A stretch of DNA of 64,000 nt from CAYTPI01 sp964439625 (GTDB lineage: Bacteria > Chloroflexota > Anaerolineae > Aggregatilineales > UBA3940), in NCBI GenBank assembly GCA_964439625.1, contig CAYTPI010000012.1:67582-131581 (forward strand), read 5' to 3'. The position numbers and the translations under genes are program-made. A model generated the notes under the pieces. The model saw only the letters and a program-made list of their open reading frames with translations, did not search any database and was not told the origin of the DNA. Shown here piece after piece: positions 50,955 to 58,922 of this stretch; the first letter of the stretch is position 1; each line of letters begins with the position of its first letter.

Positions 50955-52607
50955 ATGCGCCTGCTTAACCGACCACTCAAAGTATTTATCAATTACCGTC
51001 AAGCCGATAACCGTGACTTTGTGCTGCTGCTATACGCACACCTGACTCAACGCTATGGCAAAGACAACGTATTTATGGACTTTACTGCTGCCAACTTTGT
51101 GGACATCACGGCGTTCTTCGCACAGAAAGTCCGCGAGCACGATGTTGTGCTCTGCGTGATTGGCCCGCATTGGCTTGATCTGCTGCGTGCTAAGGCTAAG
51201 GATGGCGACGATGACCTTGTTTTGGCAGAACTGCGGGCGGCGATGGCGGAGGGCATTGTGATCGCTCCAGTATTAATCAAAGGGGCCCAGATGCCCGCTC
51301 TCGATGATGTACCAGAAGACCTTCATCCAATTTTCAGGACGTTGGCTCCTAGTATTGACAGCCAAGATAAGTATTTTGAACAGACTATTCAAAGCGTTTT
51401 GCAAGATATGGAAAACGTGGTGCGCGGGCCAATGGATGTGACGAATGCCACCTCATCAGAAGGAGCAGCACCGGTCACTGGTGCTGAGACCGTTTACGTA
51501 CCGCCGACCATGGCTGATGTAGTTGCTGATGCCCCATTAATGAGCCAGCAAAAGATACTCCGCAGCTACTATGAGGCGGTCAATGAGGAAGATTACGAAC
51601 TGGCGCTGGTCTGGCTGGAGCGCTTGCGGAATGTGCCCGGTGCACTGCCTGCTCGGTTTGAGATTGACACCCGTCAGGCTGAGCTGCAAGCCAAACTGGC
51701 TGACGCTGCACTGATGCGTCAACGAAAGACGATGGCAGAGCAGTTATACGAGCAACTATTGATTATGGCGGAATATGGCGAGGATATCTGCGATGGCGTG
51801 CGCGAGGTCTTCGAGCTTGACCCTGATTTTGAAGACTACCAGTACCTCAGCGCTAATTGTGGCGAGGAACCCGAACTTAACATCGACGATTTGAGCTATC
51901 GTGTGCGCCAAGTAATCAGTGCACCTTTTGAGTGGGCAGTCATCCCAGCGGGGCAGGTAGTAGGTGATTCAGGCAAGCGAGTTCGTATCGAGCCGTTCTT
52001 ACTGGCAAAGTACTGCATCAGCAATGCTCAATTTAATTGGCTTGTTCACGCTGGCGGTTACGATAACCCAGCCTATTGGCGATTACACCATCCCCCGCAA
52101 CAGCCGCCACGCGGTAACTTTTACAAACACCCAACAGACCCGCGTACTCACGTGAACTGGTACGAGACCGTCGCTTTCTGTGCCTGGCTTTCGGAGGAAA
52201 CCGGGCTACAAATCAGTTTGCCGGGCTTGGCGGAATGGCAGTGGGCGGCCCAAGGCCCATTAAATAATCCTTATGCTTGGGGGCGCGTCGCCCCGACAAA
52301 GCGCCTCGCTAATTGGAACAGCAATGAAGACGGCCCCAGCTCTGTTGACAGCTACTTTGAGCAGGCCCGCCTGAGTCTATTCGGGCTCTATAATATGTCC
52401 GGTAATGTCTGGGAGTGGACGAACCATGACATGTATATTTCTAGGGCAAACAAAACAAAGATGCTTCAACAAGGCAAAGCCTTTGTATGCGGCGGCGCAT
52501 GGGACTCAAAACCCAGTGACCTGCGACTGACCAGTATTCTCAAAGTGGATCAGGTAGAACAATCTAATGCTATCGGCTTTAGAATTGCTTGCCGTTTGCC
52601 ATCATAG
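50955..52607 (+). CDS. TIR domain fused to formylglycine-generating-enzyme-like domain
   Basis: A soluble protein of 550 residues with three parts. Residues about 7-135 are a TIR_2 domain (LKVFINYRQADNRDF, VFMDFTAANF, VVLCVIGPHWL, and LAELRAAM with the Glu at the NADase position). The middle (about 190-310) is helical with weak repeats (YYEAVNEEDYELALVWLERL). Residues about 325-548 are an FGE-sulfatase (SUMF1) fold with NWYETVAFCAWLSEETGL, LPGLAEWQWAAQG, LFGLYNMSGNVWEWT, CGGAWDS and AIGFRIACRL. The C-type-lectin-like FGE fold often acts as a binding domain. The TIR part could degrade NAD or assemble upon a signal, for instance in defence. No reverse transcriptase is present. Confidence 0.9.
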   Translation: MRLLNRPLKVFINYRQADNRDFVLLLYAHLTQRYGKDNVFMDFTAANFVDITAFFAQKVREHDVVLCVIGPHWLDLLRAKAKDGDDDLVLAELRAAMAEGIVIAPVLIKGAQMPALDDVPEDLHPIFRTLAPSIDSQDKYFEQTIQSVLQDMENVVRGPMDVTNATSSEGAAPVTGAETVYVPPTMADVVADAPLMSQQKILRSYYEAVNEEDYELALVWLERLRNVPGALPARFEIDTRQAELQAKLADAALMRQRKTMAEQLYEQLLIMAEYGEDICDGVREVFELDPDFEDYQYLSANCGEEPELNIDDLSYRVRQVISAPFEWAVIPAGQVVGDSGKRVRIEPFLLAKYCISNAQFNWLVHAGGYDNPAYWRLHHPPQQPPRGNFYKHPTDPRTHVNWYETVAFCAWLSEETGLQISLPGLAEWQWAAQGPLNNPYAWGRVAPTKRLANWNSNEDGPSSVDSYFEQARLSLFGLYNMSGNVWEWTNHDMYISRANKTKMLQQGKAFVCGGAWDSKPSDLRLTSILKVDQVEQSNAIGFRIACRLPS

Positions 52608-52643
52608 GATGTAGCGTAGCTCGTCTGTTCTCACAGAATTCGC

Positions 52644-52657
52644 GGGGAGTAATCCCC
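52644..52657. repeat. short hairpin, REP-like
   Basis: GGGGA / TCCCC with loop GTAA lies in the 81-base gap between two convergent genes, shortly after a GTAGCGTAG sequence shared with the hairpin region at 25870-25899. There is no T tract. Confidence 0.35.
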
Positions 52658-52688
52658 ATGCTAGCGTTCTATTTGTGATCTCGCCTCG

Positions 52689-53741
52689 TTACTCAGGCCA
52701 TGCGATGGTTGCCAGGATTGTCTTGTGATCACCGCCGGTGTCCGGGCCATGCTCTGCTTTCATCGTGCTAAAAGCGTCTGTATAGAACACATGGTCAATG
52801 CGAATGAGTGCTGGAACAGGCAGGCCCACAAAGCGACCCGCATTCGGAAACGATGATCCAAAGCCGCTGCCAGCCGCACGCCAGGCATCATTGAGGCCTT
52901 CGCTGCGTAACCTATGATAATCCGAATGGCGGTCGGTCGTGTTAAAGTCACCTGCAAGTACAACGTCGCCTTTCTCAGCGATGAGCGCTTGTAGCGCTTC
53001 GATGTCGGGTTCTAAGCGCGAGACGTAGGGGATAGACCCTGGCGGGTATGGGTGGGCCCCAATCACTGTGACTATGCGCCCGTCGATCTCAACATCTGCC
53101 ATGATATATGGGAAATTCGGGAAGGCTAAGCCGAACGACTCAGCATTGCTCACTGGGTACTTGCTGATAATGCCGATGCCAGCGAGCGAGGCTGACGGGT
53201 ACATGGCCTGATGCGGATATAGCTGGCTTAACTCTGCTTCGATTGCCTCAGCCTGCCACACCATCAGTTCCTGAATGACGACAATATCGGCCTCGGAGGC
53301 GCGGATGCCTGCGACCACGTCTTCGGCAGCAGCCACAGGGGATGTATTCGTTGTCATTACGGTGAACGAGCTACAGTCAGCATCGCAAGTGACGGTTGGT
53401 TGGGGCAGAAAGAGCGCACCATACCAGGCCCAGAACAACAGTCCGGGTACCATCATCAGCGCTGAGAGCTTCCATGCACGCAGCATCAAGGTGCTAATAA
53501 CCAATGGCAGTGAGAGCAGCAGCCACCAATGGACGAACGCCTTGAAGGTCTCATGCAGTCGCAGCGGACTCCAGTCAACAAGGGTAAGCAGTAACCAGCC
53601 AGCCGTCAGAAGGAGGTAAGCCAAGGCTGGGGTTAGTGAGATGTTTCTAAGAGCAGGCGCCGTGCGTGAATGTGTCGAAATACCGTCATCTGTCGTAGTC
53701 GAACGGCTGCGAACTGTATTGATTATCGATTTGAGTACCAA
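52689..53741 (-). CDS. membrane-anchored endonuclease/exonuclease/phosphatase protein A
   Basis: A 350-residue protein from a TTG with AGGTGAG at good spacing, overlapping the 3' end of its paralogue by 19 bases. About three membrane helices (35-120) precede an EEP-fold catalytic domain. Its motifs are VMTTNTSPV, VIQELMVWQ (metal-binding Glu), VIGAHPYPPGS, VVLAGDFNTTDRHSDY (Asp/Asn) and the catalytic IRIDHVFYTD ... GGDHKTILA (Asp-His). All EEP residues appear intact. Substrates of this fold include nucleic acids and phosphate esters; the membrane anchor suggests an external substrate. The start of the frame is Ser/Thr/Arg-rich. Confidence 0.87.
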   Translation of the reverse strand: MVLKSIINTVRSRSTTTDDGISTHSRTAPALRNISLTPALAYLLLTAGWLLLTLVDWSPLRLHETFKAFVHWWLLLSLPLVISTLMLRAWKLSALMMVPGLLFWAWYGALFLPQPTVTCDADCSSFTVMTTNTSPVAAAEDVVAGIRASEADIVVIQELMVWQAEAIEAELSQLYPHQAMYPSASLAGIGIISKYPVSNAESFGLAFPNFPYIMADVEIDGRIVTVIGAHPYPPGSIPYVSRLEPDIEALQALIAEKGDVVLAGDFNTTDRHSDYHRLRSEGLNDAWRAAGSGFGSSFPNAGRFVGLPVPALIRIDHVFYTDAFSTMKAEHGPDTGGDHKTILATIAWPE

Positions 53742-54844
53742 TGTAAACTCACCTGTACTGGATAATGGTCAGATGAGGTTTCGGTTCCGCGCATTGCATT
53801 GACCGCTTCGAAATGCTCAGAATGCAAAACATGATCAATCCGTACGACAGGCGGAATCGTTACCTCACCTGTTTTATATCCAGTGTCTTCAGAGGCGTGC
53901 AACCACCTGGGTGCGTCAAAACCGGGGGCTGGGTAGGTCGGGCTGAAGCCACTGCCTGCTGCCCGGAAGGCATCACTGAGGCCCGCATCGATCAGGTAGC
54001 CGTAGGCACTACTCTGATCAGTCGTGTTGAAATCACCAAGCAGCACGATAGGAATATCGGGCGTGGCTGCTGCGATTTCTGCCGCCAATTGTAAGGCGCT
54101 GTGAGCACGAAAGGTGTAACCATCGGTGTTGATCTGGCTTGGCGCAGCATGCACATTAATGACACGCAGGACGCGTCCATTAACATTGAGGTTAGCCGTC
54201 ATCACTGAAGGTAGGCCAGTTGCTGGGTCGGCGTAGAGTGCTGTATCAACGATTGGGTAGATGCTAAGCACAGCGAGCCTGATTTCGCTGCCGATATCAT
54301 TGGTGCGGTGTGATTGGTGTGGATAGGCCTCCGCTAGGTATGCCTCCAAGAATGCCTGCTGCCCCATGCCGACCTCTTGCAGGGCGATTACCTCTGCGCC
54401 AGATGCCAGCAAAGTGGCGCGCAAATCAGCATCTGGCATGCGACCTGCCACGATATTAAAAGTCAGCACATCGATTGGTTGACAGTCATTCAGGCAAGCT
54501 GGCGTAGGCTGTGGTAGGAATAGGACGCCAAATAACCATATGAATGCAATGCCATGTAATGATAAGATCGCCGCTCGGCGGTACGAGCGTGCCACAAGCG
54601 TGATAATGATCACAGGCAGGCTGGTCAGCAAGAAGAGATGCAAAAACTCAGTCATCAAGGCGACAAGGCCAGCAGCAGCATCAACACCAGCGAGACGTGC
54701 TGCAAGGTACAGTAATGAGACCGCAAGGTAAAGATCGACGGCGGCAATGACGATCTGCCGCAGCACCGTCCAGAAGTTGACAACGACAGGTGGTGCTCGA
54801 TGCTCAATTAAGAAATCAGTTGAGCGCGAGTCAACATTATTCAT
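53723..54844 (-). CDS. membrane-anchored endonuclease/exonuclease/phosphatase protein B
   Basis: A 373-residue paralogue of the next gene with the same plan: three N-terminal membrane helices (about 25-120) and an EEP domain. Motifs are VLTFNIVAGRM, VIALQEVGMGQ, VINVHAAPSQ, IVLLGDFNTTDQSSAY and VRIDHVLHSE ... SSDHYPVQV, all consistent with an active enzyme. Both proteins share the LFLPQPT-x-x-C-x-x-x-C segment just after the last helix. The tandem arrangement with overlapping ends points to gene duplication and joint expression. The role is unknown. Confidence 0.87.
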   Translation of the reverse strand: MNNVDSRSTDFLIEHRAPPVVVNFWTVLRQIVIAAVDLYLAVSLLYLAARLAGVDAAAGLVALMTEFLHLFLLTSLPVIIITLVARSYRRAAILSLHGIAFIWLFGVLFLPQPTPACLNDCQPIDVLTFNIVAGRMPDADLRATLLASGAEVIALQEVGMGQQAFLEAYLAEAYPHQSHRTNDIGSEIRLAVLSIYPIVDTALYADPATGLPSVMTANLNVNGRVLRVINVHAAPSQINTDGYTFRAHSALQLAAEIAAATPDIPIVLLGDFNTTDQSSAYGYLIDAGLSDAFRAAGSGFSPTYPAPGFDAPRWLHASEDTGYKTGEVTIPPVVRIDHVLHSEHFEAVNAMRGTETSSDHYPVQVSLHWYSNR

Positions 54845-54954
54845 GCTGCGGAGGGACAGTCACTTAGCAAACGTTACGCATACACTATAGCACTATTGGC
54901 ACAGTGAGACGGTCACCGACAGGCAAGCGCCTAGCATTCATTGTTTTTGGGAAC

Positions 54955-54980
54955 AAAAAACCCCCGCATCAGCGAGGGTT
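54955..54980 (-). terminator. intrinsic terminator after nitronate monooxygenase
   Basis: On the minus strand, AACCCTCGC / GCGGGGGTT (one T-G pair) with loop TGAT is followed by TTTT, 20 bases after the stop at 55001. The T tract is long, so it should be efficient. Confidence 0.88.
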
Positions 54981-55000
54981 AGATGTAGCTACTTTTGCTT

Positions 55001-56437
55001 TTACACAGGGGCGGGAGTTTCTTCCAGCATGTAGGCGATCACATTGCGGGCGGAGTAGTTGGTGCGTGCTTCTGTGACGAAACGGTCGATGTTCACAACT
55101 TCATCACCCGAGGTGACAATCGGTGGTTCAATGAAGCCACTCCGGCGAATTTGTGGCTGGCCCGCAGTCGCAAACAGATTGTTACATAAGCAACTACGGC
55201 AGGCGGTCTCCTCGACGGTGCCACCTTTCTTGACGTATGCCTCGACTGGTTCGGCTGGGCAGCGGTAGATGAGGTCACCGTTTTGCCCCTTGACGATATG
55301 CCGCAAGTAGCCAATGTCGCACACGCGTGGACGTTGATCATAAATGTCTTGCTGGGCCACGGTGCCATCTAGCTGAACCACCTTGAACGGGAACCCCGTT
55401 GGCGAGGCGACAGGGTCTGTGCGCACCTGTACTTCGCCTTTCACCACGCCGTTAATCACCGTCTGGCGGATTTCCGGCTTCATCCCTGACTCATTGCAGT
55501 AGGCGAACGCCGTCCCAATCTGGACGCCCGCTGCACCTGCCTCAAGTGCATGGTTCAGCTTCTCTGGTGTGTCGTAGCCACCCGCCATATAGAAGGGCAG
55601 CCCGAGGTCTGCAACCTTCTCTAGGTTGACGATGTCCTTCTTGCCATAGACGGGTTCCCCCTTGTCATTAAAGACAGTGTTGTCACGTGGTGGTGCGTTG
55701 TGTCCGCCTGCAATCGGCAGTTCCACCACGATGCCCTGAATACCACCTTTACGCGCTAAGGCCTTAGCCAGCACAGTTGATGAAACAATCGGGTAGAAGT
55801 CTGGTCGTTTGATTGGCCCCAGCTTTTCTGCTAGGCCTGGGAAAATTTGTTCGGGGTCGAAATGAATGCGAAAATCATCGTCGCTTTCAGCCTGCTTGAC
55901 GTCCAAAGCGTAGCTGGCTGGTTGGTGTTCAGCGAGTAAATCAAGGATGGCAGGTACCTGCCGTGGAATACCTGCACCGATAATAACCAAGTCAACATCT
56001 GCCAGCATGCAGCCATACAATGATGAGATAATCGGCATCTGCACCTTCTCAAGCAGGTTCACACCGACAATACCATCATGACCTTCTTTTGCCAGCCATA
56101 CTTCGACGAAGTTTGTGGCAACGGTGACTTGGTCGAGCCATAGGCTTGGCTCGGCTGTCCACATAGGTAGCCGCTTGTAGGGTTGACCAGGCTTGCGACC
56201 TGCTGATAAATAGTATTTGTCGATCATGGCTTCGGCGACTTCCGGGTAGGGGAAGTGGGCCAACGCCCGGCGAACGTGCCCGCCTGGGTCGCCATCCATC
56301 AAGCGCCCGATGACGATCAGGGAGATGCCTGTGCCAGAGACAACGCCGACATTGCCGGTCTCAGCGACGGCTTTTGCCAATGTCCAATTGGAAATAGCAA
56401 CACCCATACCACCTTGGATGATTTTCGGTAAAGTCAT
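55001..56437 (-). CDS. nitronate monooxygenase-family flavoprotein
   Basis: A TIM-barrel FMN enzyme of 478 residues in the 2-nitropropane dioxygenase/NPD family. Motifs are IIQGGMGVAISNWTLAKAVA at the N-terminus, VVSGTGISL, the FMN-binding VELPIAGGHNAPP (His) and LPFYMAGGYDTPEKLNHALEAGAAGVQIGTAF. It is longer than typical nitronate monooxygenases (about 320-380), with a C-terminal extension containing four clustered cysteines (YRCPAEPV and TACRSCLCNNLF), which could bind a metal or an iron-sulfur cluster. It may oxidise nitronates or reduce an acyl substrate, as in PfaD relatives. It is a single gene with its own terminator. Confidence 0.88.
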   Translation of the reverse strand: MTLPKIIQGGMGVAISNWTLAKAVAETGNVGVVSGTGISLIVIGRLMDGDPGGHVRRALAHFPYPEVAEAMIDKYYLSAGRKPGQPYKRLPMWTAEPSLWLDQVTVATNFVEVWLAKEGHDGIVGVNLLEKVQMPIISSLYGCMLADVDLVIIGAGIPRQVPAILDLLAEHQPASYALDVKQAESDDDFRIHFDPEQIFPGLAEKLGPIKRPDFYPIVSSTVLAKALARKGGIQGIVVELPIAGGHNAPPRDNTVFNDKGEPVYGKKDIVNLEKVADLGLPFYMAGGYDTPEKLNHALEAGAAGVQIGTAFAYCNESGMKPEIRQTVINGVVKGEVQVRTDPVASPTGFPFKVVQLDGTVAQQDIYDQRPRVCDIGYLRHIVKGQNGDLIYRCPAEPVEAYVKKGGTVEETACRSCLCNNLFATAGQPQIRRSGFIEPPIVTSGDEVVNIDRFVTEARTNYSARNVIAYMLEETPAPV

Positions 56438-56489
56438 TTACACATCCTATTTTTAATAACGTCTGTTGTAAGTAATCTTCGCTGTTTGT

Positions 56490-56503
56490 TGTGTTGTAAC
56501 ACA
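56490..56503. promoter_or_regulatory. palindrome in divergent promoter region
   Basis: TGTGTT / AACACA with a 2-base centre is a perfect inverted repeat in the 198-base AT-rich gap between the divergent nitronate monooxygenase and DNA methylase genes. It may be an operator, or occur by chance. Confidence 0.35.
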
Positions 56504-56635
56504 TGTCATTAAGAACGGTATCATATTTAACCAGATATTCGTCAGAAAAAAGTGATAATCCTCATTTATTTTTGTTGAGTTTACTTGCATAGTTGTTATC
56601 TATCGCAGGTAAATGGGGTGATGTACACTTGAATA

Positions 56636-58297
56636 ATGTTAACTGACTTGCTTAAAACTCTACGGCAAATCGAAAACACCTCACCCCTAATGTTGCTGCG
56701 CACGGTCGCATATCAACTGGCTTTACGAAAAAATTTGCCGACTAATGTGCTTCAAGAACATAGCACGTTGCCATTAGCCTTGCCCACAAATACCTCACCT
56801 TTATGGCTCGGTCCGTTGTATATGGGCCTGATTGCTGGTCGGCACCAGCGGGGCAGCTATTACACGCCCGAAATATTAGCGGAGCAAGTGGTGCAGCAAA
56901 CACTTTTTGATTCACCGCGTTCTGTTCGTAGGCCAAAAATTCTTGATCCAGCCGTTGGCGCTGGTGCGTTCTTAATTGCAGCGGCAATTCAATTAACACA
57001 AACCGGCCTCACACGTTCCGAAGCACTGACATGTTTGTATGGGGTAGACGCTGACCCAGTTGCTGTTGAACTGGCTGCTTTGACCCTCTGGCTGTGGGCT
57101 GAGGAGCCAGAAACGACACATCATGATGTGGGGGCACAACTCATCTGCGCTGATTTTTTAACCGAGTACCCATTTGACGACGTGCTGTTCGATGCCCTTG
57201 TGGGTAATCCGCCGTATGTCAGTGTGTTTACGCGCCACGCGACGCAACAAACAGATTACCGCAAGCGCTTGAAAGCTCAGTATGTCACAGCCAAAGGCAG
57301 CTTTGACCTCACCGTACCTTTTATTGAAGCAAGCCTCCGTGTGTGCCGCTTGGGAGGGCGCATTGGGTTTGTGCTGCCGAATAAACTCTTGTCAGCGAGT
57401 TATGCTGAACCCTTGCGCCATTGGCTGCTTGAGCACGCTACCCTGCGCCATCTGGCTGAAGTAGAGGCGGGCTTCGATGCCAATGTCTACCCAATTATGG
57501 TTGTTTGGGAAAAGCGTTCGTCACAGTCGAATGATGTCGTCACCGTTCAGCGAGGTAAGCAGACAGTCAATGTCTCGCATGATGATCTTGCGCTGCTGCC
57601 GGGGGTGCGTTGGAGCGGCCTCTTTGACTCTGGCTGGGGGCAGGTAAGGCGGTGCCTCACCTCGACGGTGGCCCTGGGGACTAGAGCGTCGATCAGTGCT
57701 GGGTTAACAGTCAGCGAGGCTTACGATCTTAAGCCCTATGTTCAGAATAAGGGCATAAATAACACTGGCGCTGTTGTCATGCTTTTGACCAGCGGGGTTA
57801 TCCATCGCTATCAAACAACCTGGCATACTGACCCCGTGCGCTATCTGAAACAAACGTACCAGTACCCACTACTTCCCGTAGCTGCCTTATCACAAAGACG
57901 GCAGCGGCAAGCCCAAGCCCAAAAGCTGATCATTGCTGGGCTGGGTAAACGTCCGCGTGTTCTCTTAAATGCTGGTAATGCGCTGGCGAGTGTGTCAACG
58001 GTCATCATAACAGAAGCGTATTGGTCGCTTGAAGCTATGTGTGCACTGCTTAATAGTGATCGTGTCGCGTGGTTGTATGGCTTGTTGTATGGTGGCCTGT
58101 CATTGGGTGGTGGCTATCTACGCTTTGGTAAGCGCGAACTATCTGACTTGCCCATTCCAGATGTTTCTGCCTTTGATGCACGTATCCGACGACTGAGTGC
58201 GCTCTACGGTCTGCGCCTTCTGGCTGAAGACCCAGCTCCGGTAGAAGCCGAAATCAACCAGATAGCGGATGATCTATATGGTTTCCCTGAGCGTTGA
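56636..58297 (+). CDS. Eco57I/TaqI-type N6-adenine DNA methyltransferase
   Basis: A gamma-class DNA methyltransferase of 553 residues. The X-type motif RGSYYTPEILAEQVV, SAM-binding motif I ILDPAVGAGAFLIAAA, motif II VDADPVAVELAAL and catalytic motif IV VGNPPYVSVF are in the gamma order. A target-recognition part follows from about 330, with ALLNSDRVAWLYGLLYGGLSLGGGYLRF near the end as in TaqI-like methylases. No nuclease domain is fused and no restriction gene is adjacent; the next gene, on the other strand, is a small methyltransferase. It is therefore a solitary modification enzyme, or its nuclease is lost or outside the window. Confidence 0.9.
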   Translation: MLTDLLKTLRQIENTSPLMLLRTVAYQLALRKNLPTNVLQEHSTLPLALPTNTSPLWLGPLYMGLIAGRHQRGSYYTPEILAEQVVQQTLFDSPRSVRRPKILDPAVGAGAFLIAAAIQLTQTGLTRSEALTCLYGVDADPVAVELAALTLWLWAEEPETTHHDVGAQLICADFLTEYPFDDVLFDALVGNPPYVSVFTRHATQQTDYRKRLKAQYVTAKGSFDLTVPFIEASLRVCRLGGRIGFVLPNKLLSASYAEPLRHWLLEHATLRHLAEVEAGFDANVYPIMVVWEKRSSQSNDVVTVQRGKQTVNVSHDDLALLPGVRWSGLFDSGWGQVRRCLTSTVALGTRASISAGLTVSEAYDLKPYVQNKGINNTGAVVMLLTSGVIHRYQTTWHTDPVRYLKQTYQYPLLPVAALSQRRQRQAQAQKLIIAGLGKRPRVLLNAGNALASVSTVIITEAYWSLEAMCALLNSDRVAWLYGLLYGGLSLGGGYLRFGKRELSDLPIPDVSAFDARIRRLSALYGLRLLAEDPAPVEAEINQIADDLYGFPER

Positions 58298-58822
58298 TTG
58301 ATAGGCTCGGCAGCGTACCCGCTCGATGACCTGTTCGTTGCGTAGGCGCCAACCCCAGTCAGCACGAATGTTAGGGCGTTTGTGGGGCATCAACAGCAGC
58401 AGATGGTCGGCGCTCCGTGCCAGTTGATAGCACACTGTTGGCAGCCGTGACTGTGCCACCAAGTGCAGCGCATAGCTGCAAATGATCAGGCTGTAGGTCT
58501 TTGTACTGATGGCACCGGTGGCAATTTGTTCAAATGTTAAGCGGCTGGCCGTCAGCCTAGTGCGCTCATAGTAGGCTTGATGGGTATATGGGTCAATTCC
58601 CGTGACATTGTGGACGCCTATTGTTCGCAGCCACAATGTGACTTCGCCGCTGCCACAGGCTAAGTCCAGCACATGAGATAGATCGAAGGGCTGCTGGGGT
58701 ACAAAGATACTGAGCGCCGTCCGCAGCGCTGCTTCATGCGGGTTGCGATAGTTGGCCCCATGCTGTCGATAATACCCCTCGACGCCTTGCTCGAGGTACC
58801 GTTTGCGAATTGAGTCATCCAT
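58274..58822 (-). CDS. class I SAM-dependent methyltransferase
   Basis: A small cytoplasmic methyltransferase of 182 residues. Motif I is HVLDLACGSGEVTLWL, followed by VTGIDPYTHQAYYERT (motif II), and IICSYALHLV (motif IV region) and LLLLMPHKRPN. The N-terminus YLEQGVEGYYRQHGANYRNPHEA resembles a small family with a conserved Y-x-x-x-G-x-x-Y-R-N-P-H entry. The start at 58822 is chosen because the earlier part of the open frame reads as non-coding. Its 3' end overlaps the methylase 3' end by 24 bases. The substrate, protein or small molecule, is not known. Confidence 0.85.
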   Translation of the reverse strand: MDDSIRKRYLEQGVEGYYRQHGANYRNPHEAALRTALSIFVPQQPFDLSHVLDLACGSGEVTLWLRTIGVHNVTGIDPYTHQAYYERTRLTASRLTFEQIATGAISTKTYSLIICSYALHLVAQSRLPTVCYQLARSADHLLLLMPHKRPNIRADWGWRLRNEQVIERVRCRAYQSTLRETI

Positions 58823-58922
58823 GCTGCTAGTGTAGCTAAAAGTATTCCTTATTGATATGCAACAGATATGGTATGCTCCCCGTTGAGTATTCAATTCATA
58901 GAGCGACCTCGAAGGAGTTCAT

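Noticed and set aside
50955..52607. Diversity-generating retroelement target, because of the FGE/C-type-lectin fold
   Set aside because: No reverse transcriptase, no template repeat and no A-rich variable region copy found in the window.
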